NCBI GenBank assembly: GCA_025355105.1
Contig: JANYAE010000113.1
Span: 38,094-102,093, forward strand
From: Pseudomonadota bacterium
GTDB lineage: Bacteria > Pseudomonadota > Gammaproteobacteria > Steroidobacterales > Steroidobacteraceae
Length of the DNA: 64,000 bases
Reading direction: 5' to 3'
Both the position numbers and the translations under genes were made by a program. Numbering within the stretch: the stretch's first letter is position 1; every line of letters starts with the position of its first letter. This document shows positions 45,735 to 54,478 of the stretch, piece after piece. The notes beneath the pieces are model-generated. The model was not told the origin of the DNA, searched no databases, and was given only the letters and a program-made list of their open reading frames with translations.

Positions 45735-46747
45735 GATGCTTTCCTGTCGGCGGAATTCTGGTCGCGGCCGGGGTACCAGGGCACCCGGCCTTCAAGGACG
45801 CCGGATTCGCGGATGATCTCGGCGACGGTCTCTTCCTGGCGGTAGGCCATGACGTGCACGCCATGGAGGCCCTTGAGCGTGCGAATTTCCTGGATCAGCT
45901 CGATGCAGATGTTGCGACCCTCGCGGGCCTGGTCCTGGGCGCCGGCGAGGCGCTTGACGATTGCGTCCGGGATGTACAGCCCCGGCACGTTTTTGCGCAT
46001 GAACTCGGCGCCCTTCGCGGTCTTGAAGGGCCCGACGCCGATCAGCAGGAACACCTTGTCGAGCAGCCCCTGGTCCTCGACCGCGCGCATGAAGTCGCGC
46101 AGGCGGCCGAGGTCGTAGCAGTACTGCGTCTGGATGAACTGGGCGCCAGCCGCGATCTTCTTGCCGAGCCTGAGCGCTCGGTGCTCAAGCGGCGGCACCG
46201 ACGGGTTCTCGGCGGCGCCGAAGAACACGCGCGGCGCGAAGGTGAGCTTGCGGCCGCTCTGGAAGCGGCGCTCGTCGCGCAGCGTGCGGCCGATCTCGAG
46301 CAACGACAGCGAGTCGAGGTCGAACACCGGCTTCGCCTGCGGGTGGTCGCCGGCCTGCACACCGTCGCCCGACAGGCACAGCACGTTGCTGACGCCCATC
46401 GCGGCGCCACCGAGGATGTCGCCCTGGATCGCGATCCGGTTCTTGTCGCGGCACGAGATCTGCATCACCGGCGCGTAGCCGACGCGCGTCAAGAGCGCGC
46501 AGACGGCGAGACTCGACATGTGGCAGTTCGCGCCGGAGCCGTCGGTTGCGTTGATCGCGTCGACGTAGCCATCGAACACGCGGGCCCGCTTGTAAACGTC
46601 CTCGGGATCGGCGGAGTCCGGCGGCGCGAGCTCGGTCGTGACCGCGAATGCCCCGGCGCGCAGCACGCGCTCGAAGCGCCCCGGCGAGCTGTGGCCCGGC
46701 AGGATCGGCAGCGGGTAGCCCGGTACCGGTTCGTCCTCGAAGATCAT
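45731..46747 (-). CDS. metF: Methylenetetrahydrofolate reductase
   Basis: 338 residues from the ATG at 46747, which overlaps the zinc-protein stop by 4 bases; a longer frame from 47404 is an artefact of overlapping genes. FAD/NAD(P)H-dependent TIM barrel with FAVTTELAPPDSADPEDV, INATDGSGANCHMSSLAVC, and LSGDGVQAGDHPQAKPVFDL. It interconverts methyl- and methylene-THF. In this operon it would run towards methylene-THF, feeding thyA, serine synthesis or C1 oxidation with carbon from methylated amines. A biosynthetic metF elsewhere in the genome is likely. Confidence 0.92.
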   Translation of the reverse strand: MIFEDEPVPGYPLPILPGHSSPGRFERVLRAGAFAVTTELAPPDSADPEDVYKRARVFDGYVDAINATDGSGANCHMSSLAVCALLTRVGYAPVMQISCRDKNRIAIQGDILGGAAMGVSNVLCLSGDGVQAGDHPQAKPVFDLDSLSLLEIGRTLRDERRFQSGRKLTFAPRVFFGAAENPSVPPLEHRALRLGKKIAAGAQFIQTQYCYDLGRLRDFMRAVEDQGLLDKVFLLIGVGPFKTAKGAEFMRKNVPGLYIPDAIVKRLAGAQDQAREGRNICIELIQEIRTLKGLHGVHVMAYRQEETVAEIIRESGVLEGRVPWYPGRDQNSADRKAS

Positions 46748-47217
46748 TTCTTGGCCTCCGCCTTCGGCGGCTCGGTTCGCTCGCGCACGACCTTGAGCCA
46801 CGACGACCGACCCTCGAGGCGCCGGTCGACGGGCGCCTGCACGACGCGGATCCTGTCGAGGCCGCTCGGAATCCGCTCGGCGCCGGCGAAGGCCTCGACC
46901 CAGACGCAGCGCATCTCGGGCTTGACCTCGCAGTGGCCGTTCTCGCGCACGCCGCCGCACGGGCCGTTGCGCAAGTTCTTCGGGCAGTTCATCGGGCAGG
47001 ACATGCCGGTGGAGCTCAGCACGCACTGGCCGCACATCTTGCAGTCGAACAGCAGGCCCTTGACGCCGCGCTCTACCGCCGCGACTGGAGCTTCGAGGCG
47101 CTGATAGCCGATCGCGCGCCACAGCGGCGCGAGCGCGACGAGCAGCCGCTCGAAGCCGCTGTAGAAGCGATTGAGGCCGCGCGCGTGGCGCACCGACCAG
47201 AGGCGGACGCTGTACAT
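46744..47217 (-). CDS. Methylene-THF reductase C-terminal zinc/iron-binding protein (MetV-like)
   Basis: A 157-residue protein with a dense cysteine block, CKMCGQCVLSSTGMSCPMNC then PKNLRNGPCGG (about 59-88), plus a CEVKPEMRCVW segment. This pattern is the MTHFR C-terminal domain that in acetogens forms the separate MetV subunit and in other bacteria is fused to MetF. It probably binds metal or an Fe-S cluster and assists electron supply to MetF. Overlaps of 4 bases with metF downstream and 1 base with the upstream gene show tight coupling. Confidence 0.85.
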   Translation of the reverse strand: MYSVRLWSVRHARGLNRFYSGFERLLVALAPLWRAIGYQRLEAPVAAVERGVKGLLFDCKMCGQCVLSSTGMSCPMNCPKNLRNGPCGGVRENGHCEVKPEMRCVWVEAFAGAERIPSGLDRIRVVQAPVDRRLEGRSSWLKVVRERTEPPKAEAKK

Positions 47218-47561
47218 CAGCCGCTCTCCGGGGCATCGGCCGCCGGCGCCGGGCGCGGGATCGTGGCGTCAACGCCCTTGTTGCGAATGATGCGGTCGAG
47301 GTCGGCGTCGCTGTAGCGCGACTCGATCGCCGCGGCCTCGGCGTCGGCCACCGCCTGCAGTTCGTCGCCGCAGGCGCGCGGCGCGCTGCGAGCCCAGTCG
47401 GCAAGATAGGCGTCCGAGCTGCCCTTGCCGGCGCGCATCGCGGCGCGATCCACCGCCTCCTGGAAGCGGTGCGAGAGCTGCACTTTTGCGACCTCGCGGC
47501 CTCGCTTGACGAGCACCTGCGCGGGGATGTCCCGCCAGGAAATGATGATCAGTTGAGCCAT
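47217..47561 (-). CDS. Small 'virulence factor' domain protein of the corrinoid cluster
   Basis: A 114-residue protein matching the short family labelled virulence factor in databases (as I recall, PF13769). Blocks: LIIISWRDIPAQVLVKRGRE (4-23), LSHRFQEAVDRAAMRAG (about 29-45) and AYLADWARSAP. There is no catalytic signature. Despite the family name, it is regularly seen, from memory, in proteobacterial clusters with MttB-family, corrinoid and MetF genes, so an accessory role in methyl transfer is more likely. It overlaps DUF1638 by 13 bases. Confidence 0.8.
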   Translation of the reverse strand: MAQLIIISWRDIPAQVLVKRGREVAKVQLSHRFQEAVDRAAMRAGKGSSDAYLADWARSAPRACGDELQAVADAEAAAIESRYSDADLDRIIRNKGVDATIPRPAPAADAPESG

Positions 47562-48205
47562 GAATCAGGACCCTTGTTTAGCGCGCCGGCGTCGCCGCTG
47601 GCGGCCGGGCGGCGCACGACGCCGGCGAGGCTCGTGCCGAGCTCACCGTAGCCGGTGAGCTTGAACTCGAAGCTGAGCCCGAGCCGCCTCGCGATCGCCT
47701 CGGCCTGCTGGGTCAGCGCCGCGTCGGCAACCTGCGCGAGGTAGACGATCCTGCGGTAGTGCCCGAAGTACTGCGGCTCGAGCTCAGGATGGCGGTCGAG
47801 GCCGAGGCCGGACCATACCAGCCGGTCGAAGTGCCGGACGAGGAAGTCGGTGAGGTAGAAGGTGCCGAGCTCGGCCTCGGCGAGCGCCGCGAAGGACGCG
47901 CTGGTCGCGTAGAACTCGTAGCAGTGGGCGCCCGGCAGGCGCTCGATGCCCTCCGCCTTCAGCACCGCGTCGAGCGCGCCGCCGGTGCCGCAGTCCGCGT
48001 AGGCGACGAAGATGCCCTCGTAGTGGCCCTTCGCCTCGCGGATCGCCGCCTGGACGCTGGCCGGGATGCGCTCGGGCCGCATGTGCAACTCCGGCGGCAG
48101 GCACGTGACCTCAAGCGCATCCCAGGAGTTGGCGCGCTTGAGCGCCGTGATCTCGCGTGCCAGGGCCCCGCAGGCGATGACGAGCACGCGACCCGGGTGG
48201 TCCAC
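47549..48205 (-). CDS. DUF1638 protein
   Basis: A 218-residue protein with no assigned reaction. VLVIACGALAREI (about 7-19), EVTCLPPELHMRPERIP and FVAYADCGTGGALD are the family blocks; the conserved cysteines C12, C34 and C72 could bind a metal or corrinoid. DUF1638 genes are frequent neighbours of methyltransferase/corrinoid clusters. Here it lies between the corrinoid protein (17 bases) and the virulence-factor protein (13-base overlap), so it is surely cotranscribed with them. A role in corrinoid loading, reactivation or methyl transfer is inference. Confidence 0.83.
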   Translation of the reverse strand: MDHPGRVLVIACGALAREITALKRANSWDALEVTCLPPELHMRPERIPASVQAAIREAKGHYEGIFVAYADCGTGGALDAVLKAEGIERLPGAHCYEFYATSASFAALAEAELGTFYLTDFLVRHFDRLVWSGLGLDRHPELEPQYFGHYRRIVYLAQVADAALTQQAEAIARRLGLSFEFKLTGYGELGTSLAGVVRRPAASGDAGALNKGPDSWLN

Positions 48206-48222
48206 GGTCGTCCGCTCCGCGC

Positions 48223-48921
48223 TCAGCGCGCCGCGCGGCGCGTCGCGATCATCGACTTCGCGGTCTCGACCGCAATCGCGGCGTCGCGGCAGTAGGCGTC
48301 AGCGCCGACGGCCTTGCCGAACTCCTCGTTGAGCGGCGCACCACCCACGAGCACGATGAACTTGTCGCGAATGCCCTTTTCCTTGAGCGTGTCGATGACG
48401 ACCTTCATGTAGGGCATCGTCGTCGTCAGCAGCGCCGACATGCCGAGGATGTCCGGCTTGTGAGCTTCCAGGGCCGCCAGGTACTTCTCGACCGGGTTGT
48501 TGATGCCGAGGTCGATGACTTCGAAGCCGGCGCCCTCGAGCATCATGCCCACGAGGTTCTTGCCGATGTCATGGATGTCGCCCTTGACGGTGCCGATGAC
48601 GATCTTGCCGATCGGCTCGACGCCGGTCTCGGCCAGCAGCGGCCGCAGGATCTCCATGCCGCCCTTCATCGCATTGGCGGCCAGCAGCACCTCGGGCACG
48701 AACAGGATGCCGTCGCGGAAGTCGATGCCGACGATCCGCATGCCCTCGACCAGCGCCTCGTTGAGGATTTTCTCCGGGGACCAGCCGCGCTTGAGATAGA
48801 TGTGGGTCGCTTGCTCGACCTCCGCCTTCAGTCCGTTGTACAGGTCGTCGTGCACCTGCTCGCACAGCTCCTGATCGTTCAGGCTGTCGAGATCGAACTC
48901 TTCGTTCTGGTCGTCGGACAT
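48223..48921 (-). CDS. Methyltransferase corrinoid protein (MtgC/MttC-like)
   Basis: 232 residues from the ATG at 48921, with GGGAG seven bases upstream; an in-frame ATG 48 bases earlier lacks one. The acidic N-terminus is followed by the B12-binding cap helices (about 25-100), then the Rossmann-like cobalamin domain with the lower axial ligand H117 in GDIHDIGKN, the SALLTTTMPYM loop and LVGGAPLNEEFG. It carries the methyl group between the MttB-family enzyme (35457) and the THF methyltransferase (44817). It is the first gene of the corrinoid operon. Confidence 0.94.
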   Translation of the reverse strand: MSDDQNEEFDLDSLNDQELCEQVHDDLYNGLKAEVEQATHIYLKRGWSPEKILNEALVEGMRIVGIDFRDGILFVPEVLLAANAMKGGMEILRPLLAETGVEPIGKIVIGTVKGDIHDIGKNLVGMMLEGAGFEVIDLGINNPVEKYLAALEAHKPDILGMSALLTTTMPYMKVVIDTLKEKGIRDKFIVLVGGAPLNEEFGKAVGADAYCRDAAIAVETAKSMIATRRAAR

Positions 48922-49261
48922 CGACGTGCTCCCAAGGCTTTTTTTGCGAGCCGCGTCCTCAACTTGCACGCGGACGGCACAGGCTCGCGATGGTACGGTC
49001 TGGCGGGGTCAGGCAGTGGCGGTTACGCGACCGACACGTGCCTCAACGCGACATCCTTCCCCGGGCCGGCCGTTGCTGTCAATCGAAAACGCGCCAGCGG
49101 GGCCGGACTGCCATTTTTCGCTGGGCCTATGAGTAAATTTACTTGTGCCTACACGGCGAAATTCTGACCGGACGATGGCGGGAGCGCGCCGGCGGTGCGT
49201 GACAACGAGTCGCATTCCGACAACCGCGCCAGGGCCGGCCGCAGGCCTGGCCGGCCCGACG
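48922..49261. other. 340-bp intergenic region between the corrinoid operon and the GlxA-type regulator
   Basis: No gene is seen. On the minus strand TTGACA (49082-49077) with AAGGAT 18 bases on (49058-49053) is a weak promoter candidate for the corrinoid operon. An AT-rich palindrome lies at 49132-49143. The region is less GC-rich around 49105-49160 than its surroundings. Confidence 0.5.
49132..49143. promoter_or_regulatory. Perfect AT-rich palindrome AGTAAATTTACT
   Basis: A perfect 12-bp dyad in DNA that is otherwise about 70% G+C, about 210 bases upstream of the corrinoid protein ATG and 50 bases upstream of the predicted promoter on the minus strand. It could be an operator or the AT-rich core of another promoter. 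No regulator can be assigned. Confidence 0.4.
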
Positions 49262-50269
49262 CTAGGCCGCCGCCGTCCGGTCGTCGTCGGGCGCCGCCGC
49301 ACCGCGCTGGCGGGTCTGGCGCTCGACGCTCGGCGGGTAACCGAACTGCTTGCGGTAGCACTTCGAAAAGTGCGGCGGCGACTGGAAACCACAGGCCGTC
49401 GTGATGTCCATGATCGGCATGGCGGTCTGCAGCAGCAGCTCGCGGGCGCGCTTCAGGCGCAGTTCGAGGTAGTAGCGCTTCGGCACACAGTTGAGGTGGC
49501 GCTTGAACAGCCGCTCGATCTGCCGACGCGACAGCCCCGTCTCCTTCGCGATGCGCTCGAGCGACAGGGTCTTCTCGATGTTCGCCTCCATCAGTTCGGC
49601 AACCTTGATCAGGCTCTGGTGGGAGACGCCCACCTGCGCGCGCAGCGGCACGTACTGCCGGTCGCGGTCGCTGCGGATCCGGTCGAGGATGAACTGCTCC
49701 GAGACCCGCTGGGCGATGCGCGTGCCGAGCTTGCTCTCGATCAGGTTCAGCATCAGGTCAAGCGGCGCGACGCCGCCCGAGCAGGTGTAGCGGTTGCGGT
49801 CGATCGTGAACAGCTGGTCGGAGATCAGCACCCGCGGGAATTCCTCGCGCAGCGCCGACAGGTTCTCCCAGTGAATCGTCGCCCGGTAACGGTCGAGCAG
49901 CCCGGCGCGCGCCAGCGCGTAGCCTCCGGTGCACAGCGCACCGAGCGCGAGGCGCTGCTCGCCGAGGCGCCGGAGCGTCGACAGCAGGCCCGGTGAGACC
50001 GCCTCGCGGATGTTGATGCCGCCGCAGACGAAGACGATGTCGGCGCGGCCGATGTCGCCGAGCCCGACGGTCGGCGACAACGCGAGGCCGTTGCTGGCCT
50101 GGACCGGCTGACCGTCGAGGCTCGCGATGACCCACTCGTACGCCGCCTGCCCTGACAGGCTGTTGGCCATCCGCAGCGGCTCGACGGCGTTCGACACCGC
50201 GATCGCGGAGTAGTTGGGCAGCGTCAGAAACGCGAACCGGCTCTTGCGAATCTGCGGCGCGGGCTTCAC
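49262..50269 (-). CDS. GlxA-family AraC-type regulator (GbdR-like)
   Basis: 335 residues from the GTG at 50269, which follows GGGGAAGG; an ATG at 50341 is possible. The N-terminal DJ-1/PfpI-like domain starts FAFLTLPNYSAIAVSNAVEP and contains ALCTGGYALARAGLLDRYRA. The C-terminal AraC domain has two helix-turn-helix units (LSLERIAKETGLSRRQIERL and IMDITTACGFQSPPHFSKCY). Pseudomonas GbdR, of the same family, senses glycine betaine and dimethylglycine and activates their catabolic genes. Here the gene is divergent from the DMGDH-sox operon and beside the corrinoid operon, so the same role is likely but unproven. Confidence 0.88.
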   Translation of the reverse strand: MKPAPQIRKSRFAFLTLPNYSAIAVSNAVEPLRMANSLSGQAAYEWVIASLDGQPVQASNGLALSPTVGLGDIGRADIVFVCGGINIREAVSPGLLSTLRRLGEQRLALGALCTGGYALARAGLLDRYRATIHWENLSALREEFPRVLISDQLFTIDRNRYTCSGGVAPLDLMLNLIESKLGTRIAQRVSEQFILDRIRSDRDRQYVPLRAQVGVSHQSLIKVAELMEANIEKTLSLERIAKETGLSRRQIERLFKRHLNCVPKRYYLELRLKRARELLLQTAMPIMDITTACGFQSPPHFSKCYRKQFGYPPSVERQTRQRGAAAPDDDRTAAA

Positions 50270-50325
50270 GGGCCTTCCCCGGCGACGAGCGTTAAGGGTC
50301 AACCGAAGTATACGGCCGGCTGGCG

Positions 50326-50352
50326 CATTTGCGTCAGGCATTGTCGCAAATG
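50326..50352. promoter_or_regulatory. Inverted repeat between regulator and DMGDH-sox operon
   Basis: CATTTGCG (50326-50333) and CGCAAATG (50345-50352) are perfect 8-bp arms around an 11-base spacer, about two helical turns from outside to outside. It sits in the 189-base divergent gap, 107 bases before the DMGDH start. It is a natural candidate site for the adjacent GlxA/GbdR-like activator. Confidence 0.5.
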
Positions 50353-50458
50353 GAGCTGTGGGCGCTCGACCGGCGGTTACACTTCGCGGCGATCAACCGC
50401 CCGTCAGCGGTCCGGCAGCCGCCGGACATCCGAGGCGGCTCGAATGGAGAATTCCACG

Positions 50459-52918
50459 ATGAAGACGCATGCCCGGGTAGTAGTGATCGGCGGCGGCGCG
50501 GTCGGCGTAAGCACGCTCTACCACCTGGCGAAGAAGGGCTGGTCGGACGTGGTGCTGCTCGAGCGCTCCGAACTCACCGCCGGCTCCACCTGGCATGCCG
50601 CGGGACTGCTGCCGCTCTTCAACATGAGCTACACCGTCGGCCAGCTGCACAAGTACTCGGTTGACCTCTACAAGCGCCTGCCGGCCGAAACGGGCCAGGA
50701 CGTGAGCTTCCACGTCACGGGCAACCTCCGGCTCGCGACCTGCAAGGCGCGGATGGACGAGTACCAGAAGTACTGCGGCACGGCGAACACGATCGGCGTG
50801 CCGTTCCAGGTGATCTCGCCGGCCGAGGTCAAGAAACTCTGGCCACTCGTCAACCTCGGCAACGGCGGCGACACGCCCGACATCGTCGGCGCCCTCTACC
50901 ACCCGGACGACGGCCACATCGCGCCGGCCGACCTGACGATGGCGCTCAGGAAAGGCGCCCGCAACGGCGGTGCCGAGATCAACGAGCAGACCGCGGTCAC
51001 CGGCGCGAGCCGCACGCCGAGCGGCGAGTGGAAGCTCACGACCACCAAGGGCGAGATCACCTGCGAGCACGTCGTGGTCGCGACCGGCAACTACGCGCGC
51101 GAGACCGGCCGCATGTTCGGCATCAACGTGCCGGCGATCCCCGTAGAACACCAGTACATCGTTTACGACGAGTCCCCCGAGCTCAAGGCCTACCGCGCGA
51201 GCGGCGGCCGCGAACTCGCGGTGCTGCGCGAGTCGGACAAGTCCTACTACCTGCGCGAGGAGCGCCTCGGCTGGATCCTCGGACCCTACGAGGCCGGCGC
51301 GCCGGCGCGCTTCGCCGACGGCGTGCCGGACTGGTTCGGCAAGAGCCTGTTCGACGGCGACCTCGAGCGCCTGCTGCCGCACGTCGAGGCGGCGCAGCGG
51401 CGCGTTCCGGCGCTCGAGCACTGCGGCATCAAGGACATCGTCAACGGTCCGATTTCCTACACCCCGGACGGCAGCCCGCTGGTCGGCCCGGCCTGGGACG
51501 TGCGCAACCTGTGGCTCAACGAGGGCCACAGCTTCGGCATCACGGCCGCCGGCGGTTCCGGCTGGCAGCTCGCCGAGTGGATCACCGAGGGCGAGCCGGG
51601 CATCGACATGCTGGCGACCGACCCGCGCCGATTCGGGCCGTACACCTCCAAGCGCTACGTGGTGCAGAAGAACGAGGAGACCTACCGCAACGTCTTCGTG
51701 ATCCACTTCCCGGACGAGGAGCGCGCGGACGCGCGCCCGGCGAAGACCAGCCCGATCTACGACAAGCTCGCACGCATGGGCGCGGTGTTCGGCCAGCGCT
51801 ACGGCTGGGAACGCGCCAACTGGTTCGCGCCCCCGGGCGTCGAGCCCAAGGACGTCTGGAGCTTCCGCCGCAGCAACTACTTCCAGCACGTTGGCAACGA
51901 AGTGCGTCTGATGCGCGAGAAGGCCGGCGTCATCGACCTCACGCCGTTCACCAAGCATGAGGTCACCGGCCCCGGCGCCGAGGCCTGGCTCGACCACCTG
52001 GTCGCGAACAAGGTGCCGACAAAGATCGGCCGGATCGCGCTCTGCCATGCGCTCACCCAGCGCGGTGGCATTCGCTCCGAGTTCACGATCACCAAGCTCG
52101 GCGAACAGCACTACTACGTGGTCAGCGCCGGCGCCGCCGAGCGCTACGACAGCGACTACCTGAAGCGTCTGCTGCCGAAGGACGGCTCTGTGACGCTGCG
52201 CAACATCACCACCGCGCGCGGCTGCTTCGTGCTCGCCGGCCCGCGCTCGCGCGACCTGCTCGCCAAGCTCACCGACGCCAAGCTCGACAACGCCTCGTTC
52301 CCGTGGCTGACCAGCCAGGTGATCGAGGTCGGGCTGGCGACCGACGTCTACGCGCTCAGGGTCAACTTCGTCGGCGCGCTCGGCTGGGAGCTGCACTTCC
52401 CGATCGAGTACGCGCACCATCTCTTCGACGCGCTGTTCGCCGCCGGCAAGGAGTTCGGCATCGGCATGGTCGGCATGCGGGCGATGGAGTCGCTGCGCAT
52501 GGAAAAGTCCTACCGTATGTGGGGTAGCGACATGACCCGCGACTACACGCCGTTCGAATGCTCCCTCGACCGCTTCGTGCGCATGAACAAGGGCCCGTTC
52601 ATCGGCCGCGAGGCGCTCGAGAAGCAGCTCGCCGCCGGTGTGCCGCACCGCTTCATCACGCTCGAGGTCCACGGCGTCGTCGACGCCGACCCGCTCGGCA
52701 ACGAGCCGATCTTCGACGGCAAGGGCCTGATGATCGGGCGCGCCACCTCAGGCTACTATGGGCACGCAGTGCAGAAGAGCCTCGCGATCGGCTACGTGAA
52801 GCCTGCCTACGCGGCGCCCGGTACCGCGCTCGAGCTCGAGATCCTCGGCGAGCGAAGGAAGGCCACGGTACTGGTCGAATCGCCCTATGACCCGGACAAC
52901 AACGATCTGAGGGCCTGA
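50459..52918 (+). CDS. Dimethylglycine dehydrogenase-like FAD enzyme with GcvT domain (copy 1)
   Basis: 819 residues from the ATG at 50459, nine bases after GGAG. The N-terminal FAD domain has [20 protein letters not shown] and the covalent-flavin histidine H46 in AGSTWHAAG. From about residue 430 the protein has the FAO/GcvT folate domains ([40 protein letters not shown]). Such enzymes oxidise dimethylglycine to sarcosine and pass the carbon to THF as methylene-THF. First gene of an operon with soxBDAG (overlap TGATG), so dimethylglycine to glycine is covered by one transcript. Confidence 0.92.
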   Translation: MKTHARVVVIGGGAVGVSTLYHLAKKGWSDVVLLERSELTAGSTWHAAGLLPLFNMSYTVGQLHKYSVDLYKRLPAETGQDVSFHVTGNLRLATCKARMDEYQKYCGTANTIGVPFQVISPAEVKKLWPLVNLGNGGDTPDIVGALYHPDDGHIAPADLTMALRKGARNGGAEINEQTAVTGASRTPSGEWKLTTTKGEITCEHVVVATGNYARETGRMFGINVPAIPVEHQYIVYDESPELKAYRASGGRELAVLRESDKSYYLREERLGWILGPYEAGAPARFADGVPDWFGKSLFDGDLERLLPHVEAAQRRVPALEHCGIKDIVNGPISYTPDGSPLVGPAWDVRNLWLNEGHSFGITAAGGSGWQLAEWITEGEPGIDMLATDPRRFGPYTSKRYVVQKNEETYRNVFVIHFPDEERADARPAKTSPIYDKLARMGAVFGQRYGWERANWFAPPGVEPKDVWSFRRSNYFQHVGNEVRLMREKAGVIDLTPFTKHEVTGPGAEAWLDHLVANKVPTKIGRIALCHALTQRGGIRSEFTITKLGEQHYYVVSAGAAERYDSDYLKRLLPKDGSVTLRNITTARGCFVLAGPRSRDLLAKLTDAKLDNASFPWLTSQVIEVGLATDVYALRVNFVGALGWELHFPIEYAHHLFDALFAAGKEFGIGMVGMRAMESLRMEKSYRMWGSDMTRDYTPFECSLDRFVRMNKGPFIGREALEKQLAAGVPHRFITLEVHGVVDADPLGNEPIFDGKGLMIGRATSGYYGHAVQKSLAIGYVKPAYAAPGTALELEILGERRKATVLVESPYDPDNNDLRA

Positions 52919-54171
52919 TGCAGAAGTTCTCGGCCTGGTCGCTCCTCCGGGAGGCCTTCCGCGGCCATCAGGGCTGGAAATCGCAGTGGCGCCGCGCCGC
53001 GCCGAAGGCGGAATACGATGCCGTCATCGTCGGCGGCGGCGGACACGGTCTCGGCGCCGCGTACTACCTCGCGGCCGAGCATGGCCTGACCAACATCGCG
53101 GTCGTCGAAAAGGGCTGGATCGGCGGCGGCAACACCGGCCGCAACACGACGATCATCCGCTCGAACTACCTGTTCGACGAGAGCGCCGCGCTCTACGACC
53201 ACTCGTTGAAGCTGTGGGAGAACCTGTCGCAGGTCCTCAACTACAACGTCATGTTCTCGCCGCGCGGCGTGATGATGTTGGCGCACACGGTGCACGACAC
53301 GCAGGTCATCAAGCGGCACGTGCACGCCAACCGCGGCAACGGCGTCGACAACGAGTGGCTGACGCCCGAGGAGGCCAAGGCCTTCTGCCCGATCCTGAAC
53401 ATCGAGAGGAACATCCGCTATCCCGTGCTCGGCGCCGCACTGCAGCGCCGCGGCGGCACCGCCCGCCACGACACGGTCGCCTGGGGCTACGCCCGCGCGG
53501 CGGACGCGCTCGGCGTCGACATCATCGAGAACTGCGAGGTGACCGGCATCCGGCGCGACGGCGCCGGGGCGGTCGAGGGCCTCGAGACGACGCGCGGCGC
53601 AATCCGCACCCGCAAGGTCGGCGTCTCGGCCGCGGGCCACACGAGCGTCGTGCTCGGTTACGCCGGCGTCAAGCTGCCGCTCGAGAGCTTCCCGCTGCAG
53701 GCGCTCGTGTCCGAGCCGGTCAAGCCGATCATGCCGTGCGTCGTGATGTCGAACACCATCCACGCCTACATGAGCCAGTCCGACAAGGGCGACCTGGTGA
53801 TCGGCGCCGGCACCGACGCCTACAACTCCTACACCCAGCGCGGCGCGCTGCACATCAACACGCACACGCTCGAGGCGATTTGCGAGCTGTTCCCGATGGT
53901 CCGGCGGCTGAAAATGATGCGCAACTGGGGTGGCATCGTCGACGTGACGCCCGACCGCTCGCCGATTATCGCCAAGACGCCGGTCAAGGGTCTGTACGTC
54001 AATTGTGGCTGGGGCACCGGCGGCTTCAAGGCGACACCCGGCTCGGCGCACGTCTTCGCGCACACCATCGCGCACGACGAACCGCACCCGATCAACGCGC
54101 CGTTCACGATCGAGCGCTTCCGCGATGGACTCCTGATCGACGAGGCGGCGGCTGCGGCCGTCGCGCACTGA
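52918..54171 (+). CDS. soxB: Sarcosine oxidase subunit beta
   Basis: A 417-residue flavoprotein subunit of heterotetrameric sarcosine oxidase, which converts sarcosine, oxygen and THF to glycine, peroxide and methylene-THF. N-terminal [18 protein letters not shown] and the FAD fold [17 protein letters not shown] (about 37-53) are typical. H184 in [16 protein letters not shown] is the probable covalent FMN site. The start shares one base with the preceding stop. SoxD, SoxA and SoxG follow in the standard BDAG order. Confidence 0.95.
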   Translation: MQKFSAWSLLREAFRGHQGWKSQWRRAAPKAEYDAVIVGGGGHGLGAAYYLAAEHGLTNIAVVEKGWIGGGNTGRNTTIIRSNYLFDESAALYDHSLKLWENLSQVLNYNVMFSPRGVMMLAHTVHDTQVIKRHVHANRGNGVDNEWLTPEEAKAFCPILNIERNIRYPVLGAALQRRGGTARHDTVAWGYARAADALGVDIIENCEVTGIRRDGAGAVEGLETTRGAIRTRKVGVSAAGHTSVVLGYAGVKLPLESFPLQALVSEPVKPIMPCVVMSNTIHAYMSQSDKGDLVIGAGTDAYNSYTQRGALHINTHTLEAICELFPMVRRLKMMRNWGGIVDVTPDRSPIIAKTPVKGLYVNCGWGTGGFKATPGSAHVFAHTIAHDEPHPINAPFTIERFRDGLLIDEAAAAAVAH

Positions 54172-54181
54172 AGGCCCCCGC

Positions 54182-54478
54182 ATGCTGATCATCGACTGCC
54201 CCTACTGCGGACCACGACCCGAACTTGAGTTCGCGCACGGCGGACAGGCGCACGTCGTGCGTCCGGCGGACCCGTCCAAAAGCAGCGACGACGAGTGGAC
54301 CGAGTATCTGTACCTGCGGCTCAACACTCGCGGCGTGTACGCCGAGCGCTGGCGCCATGCGCGCGGCTGCGGCCGGTTCTTCAACGCGCTCAGGGACACG
54401 ACCACCGACCACTTTCTCGCCACCTATCGCGCCGGCGAGCGGCCGCCGACCGTCGCGGCGCCGCGGAGCGCACCGTGA
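54182..54478 (+). CDS. soxD: Sarcosine oxidase subunit delta
   Basis: A 98-residue zinc subunit. The ligands are C6 and C9 in MLIIDCPYCGPR and H59 and C63 in WRHARGCGRFF, in the spacing of known SoxD proteins. It bridges the alpha and gamma subunits. It starts 10 bases after soxB and overlaps soxA by 4 bases (GTGA). Confidence 0.94.
   Translation: MLIIDCPYCGPRPELEFAHGGQAHVVRPADPSKSSDDEWTEYLYLRLNTRGVYAERWRHARGCGRFFNALRDTTTDHFLATYRAGERPPTVAAPRSAP

Noticed and set aside
45731..47404. Long MetF reading from 47404, suggesting a fused N-terminal domain
   Set aside because: The first 219 codons are an out-of-frame reading of the zinc and virulence-factor protein genes; the ATG at 46747 in the 4-base overlap fits MetF.
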